Notes under the pieces: model-generated
Told to the model about the DNA's origin: nothing
Seen by the model: the letters and a program-made list of their open reading frames with translations, nothing else
Databases searched by the model: none
Assembly (NCBI RefSeq): GCF_000150705.2
Contig: NW_015440949.1
Coordinates: forward strand, 372,001-436,000
Reading direction: 5' to 3'
Origin: Paracoccidioides lutzii Pb01
Taxonomy: Eukaryota > Ascomycota > Eurotiomycetes > Onygenales > Ajellomycetaceae
Length of the DNA stretch: 64,000 nucleotides
Shown here: positions 11,701 to 22,708 of the stretch, piece after piece
Numbering within the stretch: position 1 is the first letter of the stretch
How the letters are laid out: every line of letters starts with the position of its first letter
Translations under genes and position numbers: made by a program

Positions 11701-13782
11701 TAAAATCAATATTTATCTCCACTCCAATCCTGCTTCAATTTGACCCTAATCATAAGACTATATTAGAAACAGACTTCTCAGATTACATCTCAGAAGAAGT
11801 GCTGCTACAATATGATGAGCAGAGCATTCTACACTCATGTGCCTTCTTCTCTCACAAGCATTCACCTGCAGAATGCAACTATGAGATTCATGATAAGAAG
11901 TTATTAGTGATAATTAAGTGTTTAAAGAAATGGAACACTGAGCTATGAAGTGTAAAGGAATTTAAGATCCTCACAGATCATAAGAATCTAGAATACTTCA
12001 TGACTACATGCAGACTAAATGAAAGACAGCTATATTGAATGGATATTCTCTATCAATTCAACTTCAGAATTGATTACTAGCTAGGGAAGTTGAATGCTAA
12101 ATCAGACACCCTATTGTGAAGAGAGCAGAACATGCTACAGAACACTGATGATGAGAGAATCAAGCAGAGACAAGCTCAACTACTTAAGTTTAATGTACTA
12201 GCACCTGGAATAGAATCAATAGTAGCTGCTGCCAGTGTAGAACCTGAGATGTCTCTTCAAGCTCAGTGAAATAAAACTCATAAAAATGACAAGATTCTGC
12301 AGTGTCTGAAGCAAACTCTTTGTGAGGAAAGATTCAGATTTTCTTCTGAACTCAGCATTAAGACCTCCATCTCTGAGTGCTCTTTAAATGAGAATAAGGA
12401 GCTTCTCTTTTGAGATTATAAGTGAGTGCCAGACTTCAAATCTCTTTGAACTAGGTTAGTGCATGAGGCTCATGACTCATCTCTTACTGGCCATCCTGGG
12501 TGAGAGCAAACAGCAGGAGTTCTAAGATGTGAGTTCTACTGGTCAGACTATGCCACTAATATGAGAAGAATGATCAAAAACTGTCATCTTTGCAGATCAA
12601 ATATCACATGAAGAGATCAATGTCAGGGACTACTTAAGCCTCTCTTCATTCCTGAACACATATAGCAGGAGCTTTTCATGAACTTTATCATGAACTTATC
12701 AAGCTCTAAAGAATACATGAATATCATAATTATAATAGACAGACTGATCAAGAGAGTTATATTAAAAGCAGTTAAAAAAACTGATGTGAAGATAGTGACT
12801 AAAGTGTTTCTTCACAACATCATCTCTCAACATGGTATTCATAAGATAATAGTGTCAGATCAAGAGTTGGCTTTTACAAGCATGTTTTGAACTCAAGTGT
12901 GTGAGAAATTAGATATTAAGAGATGACTCTTCACAGTCTATCACTCAGAGACTGACAGAGCTACAAAGCAAATGAACCAGACTCTGAAAATCTACCTATG
13001 CAAGTACATTAGCTTTCAACAGAATGACTGGTGTGAATGACTCCCTCTAGCAGAGCTGACTATCAATAATAGAGATGCTGTCTTAATGGATATGAGCTAA
13101 TTTTTTTTAACACATCTTTTCCATGTCTCCTCCATTGATATAGCTGATGCACTCCCTGTTGAAACATCACATAATCTCATTGAGTTTGCAGATGATTATA
13201 TGAGAAAGGCTCATGAAGTGTTAAAGTGAGCTCAAGTAAAAATGATGAATGCTCAGCAATCTCAAGAGAAATATATGAATAGATAAAGAGACCCAGCTTC
13301 AAGCTTTCAACCTGGAGATAAGATCTGGTTGAGCTTAGAGAATATGAGAACTAATCACCTGTGCAAGAAGCTGGACATGAAATACAATCAATATACTATG
13401 CTAGAAAAGATAGAATTTCATACTTATCAACTGAACATCTCATCTGGCATTCACAATATCTTTAATGTAAAGCTCCTACATGCTGTGGCAATGGATCCCC
13501 TGTCTAGTCAGAGGCAAACTGACTGGCAGTCACTCACTATAGAGACCTTGAAAGGATCTGAGTTTGAGATTGAGGAAATTCAGAGTGAATGAACCTACTG
13601 GAGGAAAAAGCAATACCTCATTAAATGAGTAGATTAGGCTGAGCCTACATGGAATGACATGAGTTTCCTACAAGAAGTGAAGGCCTTGAATGCTTGAGAG
13701 GCCTTTCAGCAGGCAAAATTAGATATAAAGAGAGCTTTAAATAGTTGTAAAGACCTGCAACAAAGAGAGAGAAGGAGGGTAT

Positions 13783-13980
13783 TATAAGAGGTTGAACCCC
13801 TAGATTTGCTCTAACTAGCTGACTCAGCCTAGTCATCATTTGCATGTGCACATGTGATTATGCTATGTGAGCTTGCTTAAGCTTGAGTTCTTATCTCATT
13901 CTTTTCTTCCCTTTCTCAAGCAATTCATTCTTGTTATATAGGAGGACTAGCCTCTAGTTCTTAGAGCTTAATCCTTTACA
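13783..13980 (+). repeat. 3' LTR of the 5.4 kb gypsy element
   Basis: It has the same length and order as the 5' LTR. Compared with that copy it carries A for G and T for C at many sites, and the reverse at some, so both copies mutated independently. It is followed directly by TTAAC, the right-hand target duplication, and then by the continuation of the host repeat. Confidence 0.92.
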
Positions 13981-14940
13981 TTAACTGACTATTCAACAAA
14001 TATTGCAGACTTTATAAATGCTGCAGATAAAGTTAAAAAACTTTAAACTTTTTTATTAATTAAATTTTCTACTTATTATTGAATTTAATATCTAAATCTC
14101 TTGTATTTTACTTTTTTTATCTTATTCATATTAAATATTTCTGATATTACTTCTTTATAATAATGGTATTGATCATCTCATATTCACAAATTTTGATAAT
14201 TTGATTAAAGTTTTTCACAAAGTTTTAAAATTAATTTTTTATTAAATTTTTGATTTTATTTATTTATGAATATAATTACTGAGAATTATTAAGTATTTAA
14301 AATACTTAGAATGTGATTGAATTGCTAGAGCTATTGTATGAAAAAGTAGAAGTTTATAATTGAATATTTAACTATTGAAAAATATAGTCAGATTAAAAAA
14401 GTACTATTTTAGCTATCTTGAAATTATTTTAAATAGTTTGAGATTTGAAGAATACAGTATATACTGCAGAATAAGTATCTAATAAATCTACTTTTTGAAT
14501 AATATTAAATTCAAATTATATTTACTGCTGAACTAAATCCTCATATGCTCACTTTAAAGTTGAAAAAAATACTTATATTTAGTGACTGTAAAATATATGA
14601 AATATAAGATAATATATAAAAAGATATTATAATATTATTCTTATAGATTTAATTAAATTCTAAAGTAATATAACTATTATAATTATTCAAAATAAGAAAA
14701 ATAGATCTGTTAACTCTGTAAAAATTTACTATTGAAATAAATATCTGTTGAAGTTATCTCAAATCTATTTTATCAGTAGTTTAGTCATTTAAAATAATAT
14801 CTAGTATTAGTCTTTTAGAAAATCTTTAAATTACTTTTTCAATAAATTTTTGTTTTTGAAAATAATATAGAGATATAAAATTTATTTAAATATATTGATT
14901 AACTTAATTACAATTAGTTATTTATAATTTTTAAACTGTA
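13981..14940. repeat. Right half of the split repeat block, then featureless AT-rich sequence
   Basis: Bases 13981 to about 14195 match the reverse complement of roughly 48135-48340, including a GACTATTCAACA segment and the phrase TATCTAAATCTCTTGTATTT. This continues the alignment begun at 8318-8560. Beyond about 14200 the sequence is AT-rich with no recognisable protein remnant. Confidence 0.6.
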
Positions 14941-17888
14941 GATATAATAGTATAGAATAGACAGACTCTGTTCAGCCTATTCAATAGTGTAAAATTACAG
15001 GTCAAGATGATTAGTAATTATAACTATTTAGATATTGATATAGCAATCAACCTCATAATTACTTTGTATATAAATAACATGTAAATGTGAAAAATAGTGC
15101 TAAAAAAAGAGTTATATAAACAGAGTTTTCTTTAAACTTATCTATTAATAATTATTTTAGTATTTTATCTAGATAACTTATTTGATTGATAATTAAATAT
15201 TTATTTTATTTATATTTACATTGAAGTCTTAATATAATACTAAGATCAATAACTTTTCTTGCTCTTTTTAAAACAAATTTTTTAAATAAAAAATCTCTCA
15301 AAATTTTTATTTATTTTTATTTTAAATCTTTAAAAATATTATTAATATATCAGTAGTAGTTAAAAAATCTAACAGTTTGTGAAAATTGAACTGAGATATA
15401 ATAACTTTGATGAGAAGAAATATGAAGTCAAGAGAGCTTTTATCAAAGAAAATATTTTTGAAAGCAATTAAGGAGAACTCAGAGCAAATATATCAAAAGA
15501 TTATTAATTATATAAATAAAGTAAGAGAAACTCTAAATTAAATTAAAACAGAATGAGATAATTAAAGAAAGAAAATAAGTGAACTTAATCAATAAATGAA
15601 TAACTTAATAGAAAAATAAAATATATTACAGCAAATAATAAAATTTTTATCCTTATAAATCAGACTGATAAATATTCAACAAACATAATAATCAGTCAAA
15701 CTTAATAATTTAAAGTATCTCATTAATGAGAAAGAACTAGTATTTGAAAACTGACTTTCACAAATAAAATATAAGCTAACTATCAATATTGATCACTTTT
15801 TAACTGAAGAATGCTGAATTATATATATAAAAAACTGAATAAATAATAAAGTAATAAGATATCTGACTTTTAAAATGAGAGAAAATTATTCTGATAAGTT
15901 TAAAACTATAAAAAAAGTTTTTAAGTATCTGTAAAATATATATAAGAATATTAATAAGCTTGAAAATGTAAAAATGAAATACTAACAGCTGATAATAAGA
16001 AATTAGAATGACTATTATATCTTTATGATCAACTTTTTATATTTGACTATTAAAGCTTAAGTTTAGAAGAAAGATTATAAAGTAGATTTTTATTGCAAAC
16101 TATTCTTTGATCTTTAATATATGATTACAGTGATTTATATCAGTTGCAGTATTTTTTATAAGATTCAAAAGATCTGCATCTAGACTACTTACTATCTTAA
16201 AAGTATATCTAATCAAAATAGCTAATAACTGATCAACTATTGAAGAAATTTAATAATTTGAGCTAACTGTGAAGATACTTTTATAAAACAGAGTAATTAT
16301 GAATCAACTTCACTCATATTGATATAAATAACTAAAAATAAATTAAAAAATAAGAATTAAAAAAAGAATATAAAGTACTTTAACTACTAAAGCAAAGATC
16401 ATATAGTATAGAATTGCTCATATAAATAAAAGACTGAACTGAAGAAAGTAAATATTAAAACTACTATTACTAATTCAAAAAAAGATTAAATCTAAGAGAA
16501 GCCTTCTTCTCAGATAAGATAATTGCACTAGAGACTTTGAATATAAATAAGCTGATAAATAAAAATTCTTTTATTATATATATCAAAGTAGCTTTTAATA
16601 AATATACTATTTTTACAAGATCACTAGTAGATTTTAAAGCAAATTATTATATTCTTATTAACTCAAGTTTTACATAAAAGTGTATTAAAGTATTGAGAAT
16701 AATTTTTAAAGATATAAAAAAAAAAGTCATCAGGTTATAGGCTTTAATAATTAAATAGAAACTCTAATTATTAAAGTCATCTCTTTATATATATAAATAA
16801 ATAATAAAAGGTTTCTAAATATATCAATATTAATAATAAATTTGAAAAGCACTGATATAATTTTAGAATAAGTTTGACAGATAAAATATGAAATATAATT
16901 ATATATAAAAAATCAATATTTAGTTTAATTAAGTGTATGAATATCAGTAGATGAAATATTAGAGATATTATAGTCTAGTGATTTCATAAAAGATTTTAAA
17001 AAGATTAGTAATAAAGTTATAGTATTAATAAAATATAGATTATTATAATAAATTTATTGATAAAAAATTCAAATATAAAAATGATAAAAGAAATAAGCAA
17101 CAAAAGATAATATTTATTGAAGATATTATCTTTCATCACTATAAAAAAAGTGAGAAGTTAAAGATATACATTTCAAGTCTCTATAATATAGACAAAATTA
17201 TTGAGAAAAAAAATTATTGTTGAAGCAGAACTGAAGAATAAAGAGTTAATTAATAAGTAGTTATTAAAGAACTATAAAAAATTTTGATATATTTTCTTAA
17301 AAGCTGTCTCTAATAAATTATTATTTTTCTAAAAGAGAATAAATTATAAAATTGAGCTGAAAAAAAAAGTTGATTCAAATAAGACTATTGACCATGTATT
17401 ATTATATTGAATAATTCTGAAAAAGCTTGAGATAGTCAAATAATATCTTGAAATTAATTTAAAAAAGAGATTTATTTCATCAGTTGCTTTCTTATTTGCA
17501 TCTTCAATTCTTATAGCTCATACAGCAGGCAAACTGAAAGTTTTATATAAATTATTATCAGTTTAATATCATCTCAAAGAAGAACTGATACTCACTTCTT
17601 TTAATTGATAAGCTTATGAAGTAAATAAATAAAACTAAATTTTTTATCAAGTTGAACATTCATCAAGATTTTCATTAAATATATATGCACTCTGAGACTG
17701 AAAATCTGACTGTCTTTAGAATATATTATGAGATTTACAAATATATAATCATATTTTTTAGTTTAAATAATAAATTAATAATTTTTTAATACTTTATAAA
17801 TATAATCTTCTTTGACTATTTAAATCAGTTTATGAATACTTTTGTAAATGATCTGCTTATCTATAGTAAAATCTTGAAAGAACATAAG
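14940..17888 (+). mobile_element. Decayed Ty3/gypsy copy (family also at 45-47 kb, opposite strand)
   Basis: An LTR-like start at about 14940-15240 is followed by gag-like lysine- and glutamine-rich coding remnants. The reverse-transcriptase region begins near 17470 (a FLFASSILIAH segment) and reaches an FVNDLLIYSKILKEHK motif at about 17845-17890. The second aspartate of the YxDD site survives and the first reads as Asn. The copy is cut at 17888, where the TGTTAG-type LTR of another element begins. The minus-strand copy at 46.8-47.2 kb carries the same two segments, so they belong to one family. Confidence 0.7.
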
Positions 17889-18111
17889 TGTTAGAGAGTG
17901 AATGCAAGCTGCATAAGAAGGAAGCTCTCTGTGTTGCTAACAGTTATATAATGAAATACTAAGGTTGATGAGGAAAAAAAGGTGTCAGAGTCTGCTCAGA
18001 TTATAAACAGCTCACATGGTCACATGACTGGATCATGGCTGATCCACTAGGTCCCATGTGGGGCGTGGTCATGTGATGGGGATAAACCTAGCCCTGGTGC
18101 CAAGCCTAACA
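17889..18111 (-). mobile_element. 3' LTR of a younger gypsy element (TGTTAG...CTAACA)
   Basis: Read on the minus strand it starts TGTTAGGCTTGG and ends CTCTAACA, so the termini are an exact six-base inverted pair. It is homologous to the AT-converted LTR at 3149-3360 but keeps near-normal GC. It abuts the decayed gypsy copy at 17888 and follows the integrase end of the element at 18112-18770. Confidence 0.8.
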
Positions 18112-18770
18112 TCACTCTCTGATCTAGAAGTGAGCATGTCCTCATGCTGGAAGATCATCATCATCTTCATCTTTCAGATAGCTGCTCATCTCTCATGTTC
18201 TTACTCATTCATCTAGATGTTTCAGTGATCCAGCTTTAGTGGGGTTGGCCTCATGGAAATCTCATATTGTGTAGGGTGATTCCTTGAAGTCATGAGTGAG
18301 ATATCATGAAAAATTCTCATCAAATCTTTTTCAGCATGCTCAATACTGCAGCTTGCCCTGGCTTATTTGACTGATCAGTATACAATCTATCTCTCATTCA
18401 TTCTCCCTGTCTATTTCAATTGAGTCTGGTGGTCTGACAGTCTGGCCAGGTAGAGGGTCTCTGAGATTCTTACATAGCTTATCTGAGGAGAAGATTGAAT
18501 GAATCTTCATCATTGCAGAGAGATTCAGTTTGTAGGCATTGTTCACCTTCTTTAGAATTTTGAAGAAGTCAGCATTCTGCTCTGTCAGTTTACAGCTTGA
18601 TTAATTCATCTTGTATGATCTCAATGTTAGATAAACAAAATCTTCTACTACAAAGTCAGGCTCTTGATGATGTTTGTCAGTCTGCCTCTTCATCTGTTCC
18701 TGTGCTGTTCTTATATCTTTACTTGTCTGATTTCAGATCTCTCTCATTTAGTGAATGAAGCTTCTTGCTG
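18112..18770 (-). mobile_element. 3' part of a gypsy pol: integrase C-terminus and chromodomain
   Basis: On the minus strand this reads as the end of a gypsy polyprotein. It has a DIRTAQEQMKRQTDKHHQ-like segment after the integrase core, an LTLRSYKMN-like GPY/F-type stretch, and a chromodomain with GKLQY, CWKRFDE, DFKESPY and DFHEANPTK. A few in-frame stops replace expected Arg or Trp. The 5' part of the element is missing: at about 18771 the sequence passes directly into the NACHT protein gene. Composition is near normal, so it is younger or less mutated than its neighbours. Confidence 0.82.
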
Positions 18771-21038
18771 ATAGGCAATCCTGGAGCCCTTAAGTTGTAA
18801 ATGTCACGCCGAAGAGTTTTGAACATTACTTGTAGTGATCGCGAGAAGATGGTATAGTGCTTATTTTTTATCCCAGATTTGAAAATCTCCTTCGACGGCT
18901 TCTGGACTAAAAAGTCCTTGGCAGACTGATAGATAAATGAAATGGTACGTTCTCGAAGGGTTAGGAAAGAACCATAAAGCTCAATGAGTTCTCCCAGAGA
19001 CTCATTAGGGAGACTGTCAGGCAGCTCGATGAAAGATTCGAGTTCGTCCAATAGAAGAGGCCGATACACAACTGAGAGAACAGCTAGTATGCGATTACAA
19101 AGTGTAGCATCCTCTGAATTGCTGATCTGGTCCAACATCCGCCTGTATAGGTGATCTAGTTCTGGGGGAAACGCACGCAATTTCGAGATAGTGTGATGTC
19201 GTCTGACTTTTAGGCTTGCGAGCTCTTGACAAACCAAGGCAACCCAGAGAAAGGTATTGTTCGCATTTGAGGATAAGTAACACTGGACAGCTTCCCGTGT
19301 ATCCTTGCCATAGTTCTTTTTCTTCTCCAGTTCTTCAACCATATGCTCGATATATATAGCAACGGCTGCGGAAATGGACTTTCCATTCAACTCAAGAGAC
19401 AGTCTTACTTCCTCTCTCGCGGTACTAAGGTGGTCCTCAATGCTCAGCCAGTTGCGACTGGATACTATCCACTTGACATTTGAATGCGCTGTCGACGTAT
19501 GGACGATCCAGTCAAGAAGCAACACCAGGTTTGTATTACACTCGTCGAGAGCATCAATAATCAGGAAGTTGTTTGTGTTTTTCAAGACTTGGTCCCCTAG
19601 GATATTTGTAAAGATACAAGACAAGGCAATCCAGACATTCACACCTTCAAATACATCTTTACCTCGATGATCATACTCCTTCCGCACGTGCGCTATGAGC
19701 GATGGCCGCTGCGTGGCAACCTGGTAGATAAGGCCACGAAGAATAGCTGTGGCGTTGTTGGTACTTGAGTCGGTGGCCTGGCAAAAGAAGAAGGACAAAA
19801 GACTTGTTTTAGTGATATACTTCTTCAGCTCGTCAATAATACCGCAAAGTAGCATTGTTTTACCCTTGCCGGGATCGCCTTTGATCCAGAGAAGCTGACT
19901 CTCCTGATTGTCACGCCATTGCTGGAAGTCGGGATTCTTGAGGATCCAGATGTATGAGTCTTTCAGCAGGCCACCCTTACTCTGCTGTATACGCGTCTTG
20001 TCGTCATTAAGGTCGGTCGCCCATAAGTCCTTAAGGCACTGGCGATCCTTCTCATTCATAGCATATGGTGAACTTGGGATTCTTAGCCAAGTTCTGTAGA
20101 CTACATTGGACAGAAAACCAAATATCTGATATCCGATGCCCACCTGATCAGCTCGCCACACAGCCTCACGAATCCAATATCATTGGCGGAATTGAACTTG
20201 ACCATATCAGTATGGTTGGCGTGGATGCTGATCGGAATATAGCCTTCAAGAGTAGCTGACTCCTTGGAAACAACTTTTCCAACCCCAGGCAGTGGCAACT
20301 CTTCAAAGAAACACGTGACCTCGAGACACCTGCCACCCTGTCGTAGTTCTCAGATCATTGACCAGAAGTCAACCTGGATGGCTTCAAGAAGCTGATTATC
20401 TGTTTCCAAGACTTTCAACAGTGACTTGTTGCTGGATTTCAAAAGGCCGAGAGCCCCAGCCGGAATCTTTGACCAATCTGCTATCCAGGATCCCTTATGA
20501 GGGGTGCCCATGAAGACAATGCCTTCAGTGCAATCAAATATACCCCGGGGGTGAGCTTCTCGGTTATTTCGTGAGAACAGAATGGCCTTATTGCATACAA
20601 GACCACCCAAGCTGTGGGCGACAAAAATAAGGGCACGAGATGGCGCATTGCGACGTTTTTCCGGTCAGATCATGGAGGAGGTTTGTAGCATGATCAGTCA
20701 ATCGATTTGACCCTGCAACTGGCTTTCGCACTATGTATGCGTCGTAGCCATAAGTGAGTATCCTGGCCCTGCTAAGCTCTGTTGGAAGGAGCGCCTTTTG
20801 GCCAAGGTGTGGATTGCCCACGGGCGGTCCAGGTGCTATCTCGATTCCCAGTCAGGCCATGGACGAAGCAGATATCGACTATGGCGTCAGAGCACACTCA
20901 TGCAACACTTTGACTTCCGTCCGGAAAGGAAATGGGAGCAGGAGAGCTCCCGGATGGATAATTAGAGTAATCTGCTGGATTTGTTTCCGGCGTATTGGAG
21001 GAGGTCAGAGCCTTGAAGAACATTTTGAAATCCCGCAT
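18771..21038 (-). pseudogene. Esterase-NACHT NLR-like protein, broken
   Basis: This is a fungal STAND/NLR-type gene: an N-terminal serine esterase-like (alpha/beta hydrolase) domain followed by a NACHT ATPase. Such proteins are linked to non-self recognition in filamentous fungi. The esterase part (about 20300-20880) shows DICFVHGL, the nucleophile motif AHSLGG and FMGTPHKG. The NACHT part (from about 20160) shows the P-loop GDPGKGKT, the Walker B-like FLIIDALDEC and the helical DELESFIELP region. Damage seen: out-of-frame positions near 20890-20930; one extra A near the PWPK/LLPTEL join (about 20795); one extra A in the A5 run at 20656-20660 just ahead of AHSLGG; and a TGA in place of Arg in SMI.ELR near 20353. 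The downstream repeat domain is missing because the gene is cut at about 18771 by a gypsy fragment. The 480-codon open frame (18719-20161) therefore ends in about 17 residues of retroelement origin. A short intron before the NACHT domain is possible. Confidence 0.85.
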
Positions 21039-21397
21039 CATTCAAAGATTGCGTAAGTGGAAAGGTTCTAAAGGGTGAATGTTAAAATTACTGATAAGAT
21101 TCGCATGCTGGGGCAGCCACCTGGTAATGAAAGTTGACTTCCGTAGTGAGAGTGGCCTCAAGAGAATACAAGTGGGGGGTCAGCTGAATGGAGACCAACC
21201 AATTGTCGTGCTGAGCTGCCAAGCAAAAGGATTCAGTCAGGCTGAGCCATGTAAGTTGTCAAAACGTAGAGTCCACAACCCCCCAATGTTCCATTTCCGC
21301 CCAGCCAGGGGCAAATAACAGAATTGTCAAGCTGACAAAATGGTCTTTCTTGCTGTTTTTCTGATGGCAACTGTCAACACATATACTCGCGGTTTTG
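21039..21397. promoter_or_regulatory. Intergenic region between divergent genes
   Basis: These 359 bases separate the NLR pseudogene (minus) from the membrane protein gene (plus) and would hold both promoters. An ATG at 21339 opens a hydrophobic frame of about 50 codons that does not join the downstream frame. I see no clear TATA box or known operator. Confidence 0.35.
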
Positions 21398-22708
21398 ATG
21401 GGTCAATGCTTGGACGCTGGATGCACGGTGGCCTATACTGCTGGCTGTTCCTCACTGGTGCTAACATTTATTTCGACCATTGTCTGTGCTAAATGTATGC
21501 GGCGACTCGGCCCTGATGACACGAAAACTAGCCTTATTCTGTTTGTCGATATGATATTCGGCGCCATATGCTGCATGGTCCTGGTATCTTTGATATCTAC
21601 TTTTGCTTATAAGAGGGAGCAGAACGCTTTGCTTTTCCGTCGGCCTTGGGGGCATCTGATATTAATCGGCTGCATTCTGTTGGCGACCATCATATTGACC
21701 TGTGCCACCATTCGGGAAACCCGTGGCCTACGTTCACTTCACGGTCCTAACTCTAAAGGTAACTTTCCAGGACTGTTCCGTGGATGGATAAGTTTATGGG
21801 CGCTTTCTGCAGGTTGCCAGGTCACGTTCTATGCATTACTGCTCTGCCTCAACCGCCCTGTGCGGCAGGAGCAAACTGGCACTTTCTCAATATCCTGTTC
21901 CGGCTTGGATCAACGTTCGCCGTCTGCCCTCGAGAACCTTCGTGTGCAAAAAGCCGTACATTTTCATGGCAAAGAGTCCGGGAGCACCACGGATGTGGAC
22001 TCTACGCATAGCTCGAACGAACGACACGGCCCTTTTGAACAGTGGGAGGTTGATTGCAAGATCCCGGAAACACTGAGCTCGCTCCAGGGGCCGATGTCAC
22101 ACCCATCCAAGGTCCGTTCTCCCGCATCGGAGAACCATACTCTATTCTGGCCTGATACTACACCTCCTATAACCCCGCCAACGCTGGGGTTTTCAGCTGC
22201 AGCACCACAGACAACAGGTCGAATCATCAGTATGCAAACGCTGCCTCGGATCAGAGATAACGGTTCCACATGTTTGAGTAGGCCGTTTTCTCGCTCTAGG
22301 TTTCCTTTGGAGAATAACATTATTCGGGGACAGGATGAAAAGGACGGTGAGAACGAAAGGGATGTACATGAATCATTTTCTGGACAGTCGATACCGCCTT
22401 TTGTATTGCAAGCGGGTCTTCGAAGAAGTTTACTTGATTACGAGAATTGGACTACGGTGAGTGAGCATTTCACCACGAACTTGAATGCTTTGTACCACCA
22501 CAACAGTTTAATATTTGAATGTTATACGTTTAACGTTATCTCCAAGTAGACGGGACATCAGATATACCACATGAGCTACACGCCGCATTTCATTAAGCAG
22601 AAAAATGACATCCTGCCGATTTGTTTGCTGCATTCATCCTGTCTATTTTTGGGCGACGGGGATCCTGTTGGATCTGGAAATATTGCCTACAGAAGAGAAT
22701 CTGTGTGA
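21398..22708 (+). CDS. Four-TM membrane protein of unknown function, two exons
   Basis: Exon 1 is 21398-22456 and exon 2 is 22550-22708, joined by a 93-base intron with a GTGAGT donor and AAGTAG acceptor; the frame is kept and the product is 405 residues. The N-terminal half has four hydrophobic segments: around SLVLTFISTIVCAKC, LFVDMIFGAICCMVLVSLI, HLILIGCILLATIILTC and WISLWALSAGCQVTFYALL. The C-terminal half is a long, polar, Ser/Pro-rich and probably disordered tail. The start is the first ATG after an in-frame TGA at 21362. I do not recognise the family; it is not a transporter with known signature motifs. A conserved-looking YHMSYTPHFI segment follows the intron, which supports the splice. 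Confidence 0.65.

Larger units (their letters stand above)
8561..13980 (+). mobile_element. Full-length Ty3/gypsy chromovirus-type LTR retrotransposon, coding region disabled
   Basis: Two 198-base LTRs (8561-8758 and 13783-13980) bound a 5420-base element. A purine tract (AGAGAGAGAAGGAGGG) sits just before the 3' LTR. Domains read in order on the plus strand: gag from about 8780 with a CX2CX4HX4C zinc knuckle at 9968-10009; protease near 10195-10440 with IDSE in place of the usual DSG; reverse transcriptase about 10880-11500 with YLDD (aspartates at 11326-11331); RNase H about 11660-11950; integrase zinc finger and core about 12480-13100; and a C-terminal chromodomain about 13560-13680 with YLIK then stop where KW is expected. 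In-frame TGA codons stand in many places where the family has Arg or Trp. The flanking five bases are GTAAC and TTAAC. CpG is almost absent. The element cannot make its own proteins. Confidence 0.92.

Noticed and set aside
8780..13640. TGA might encode Trp (alternative code) in the gypsy element
   Set aside because: TGA also stands where Arg is conserved (RT NYRA, FYRRFI), TAG and TAA occur too, and the LTRs show transition-only decay. Mutation explains it better than recoding.
18719..18770. Native C-terminus of the NACHT protein
   Set aside because: These codons match the gypsy integrase on the same strand, so they are retroelement sequence read through by chance.
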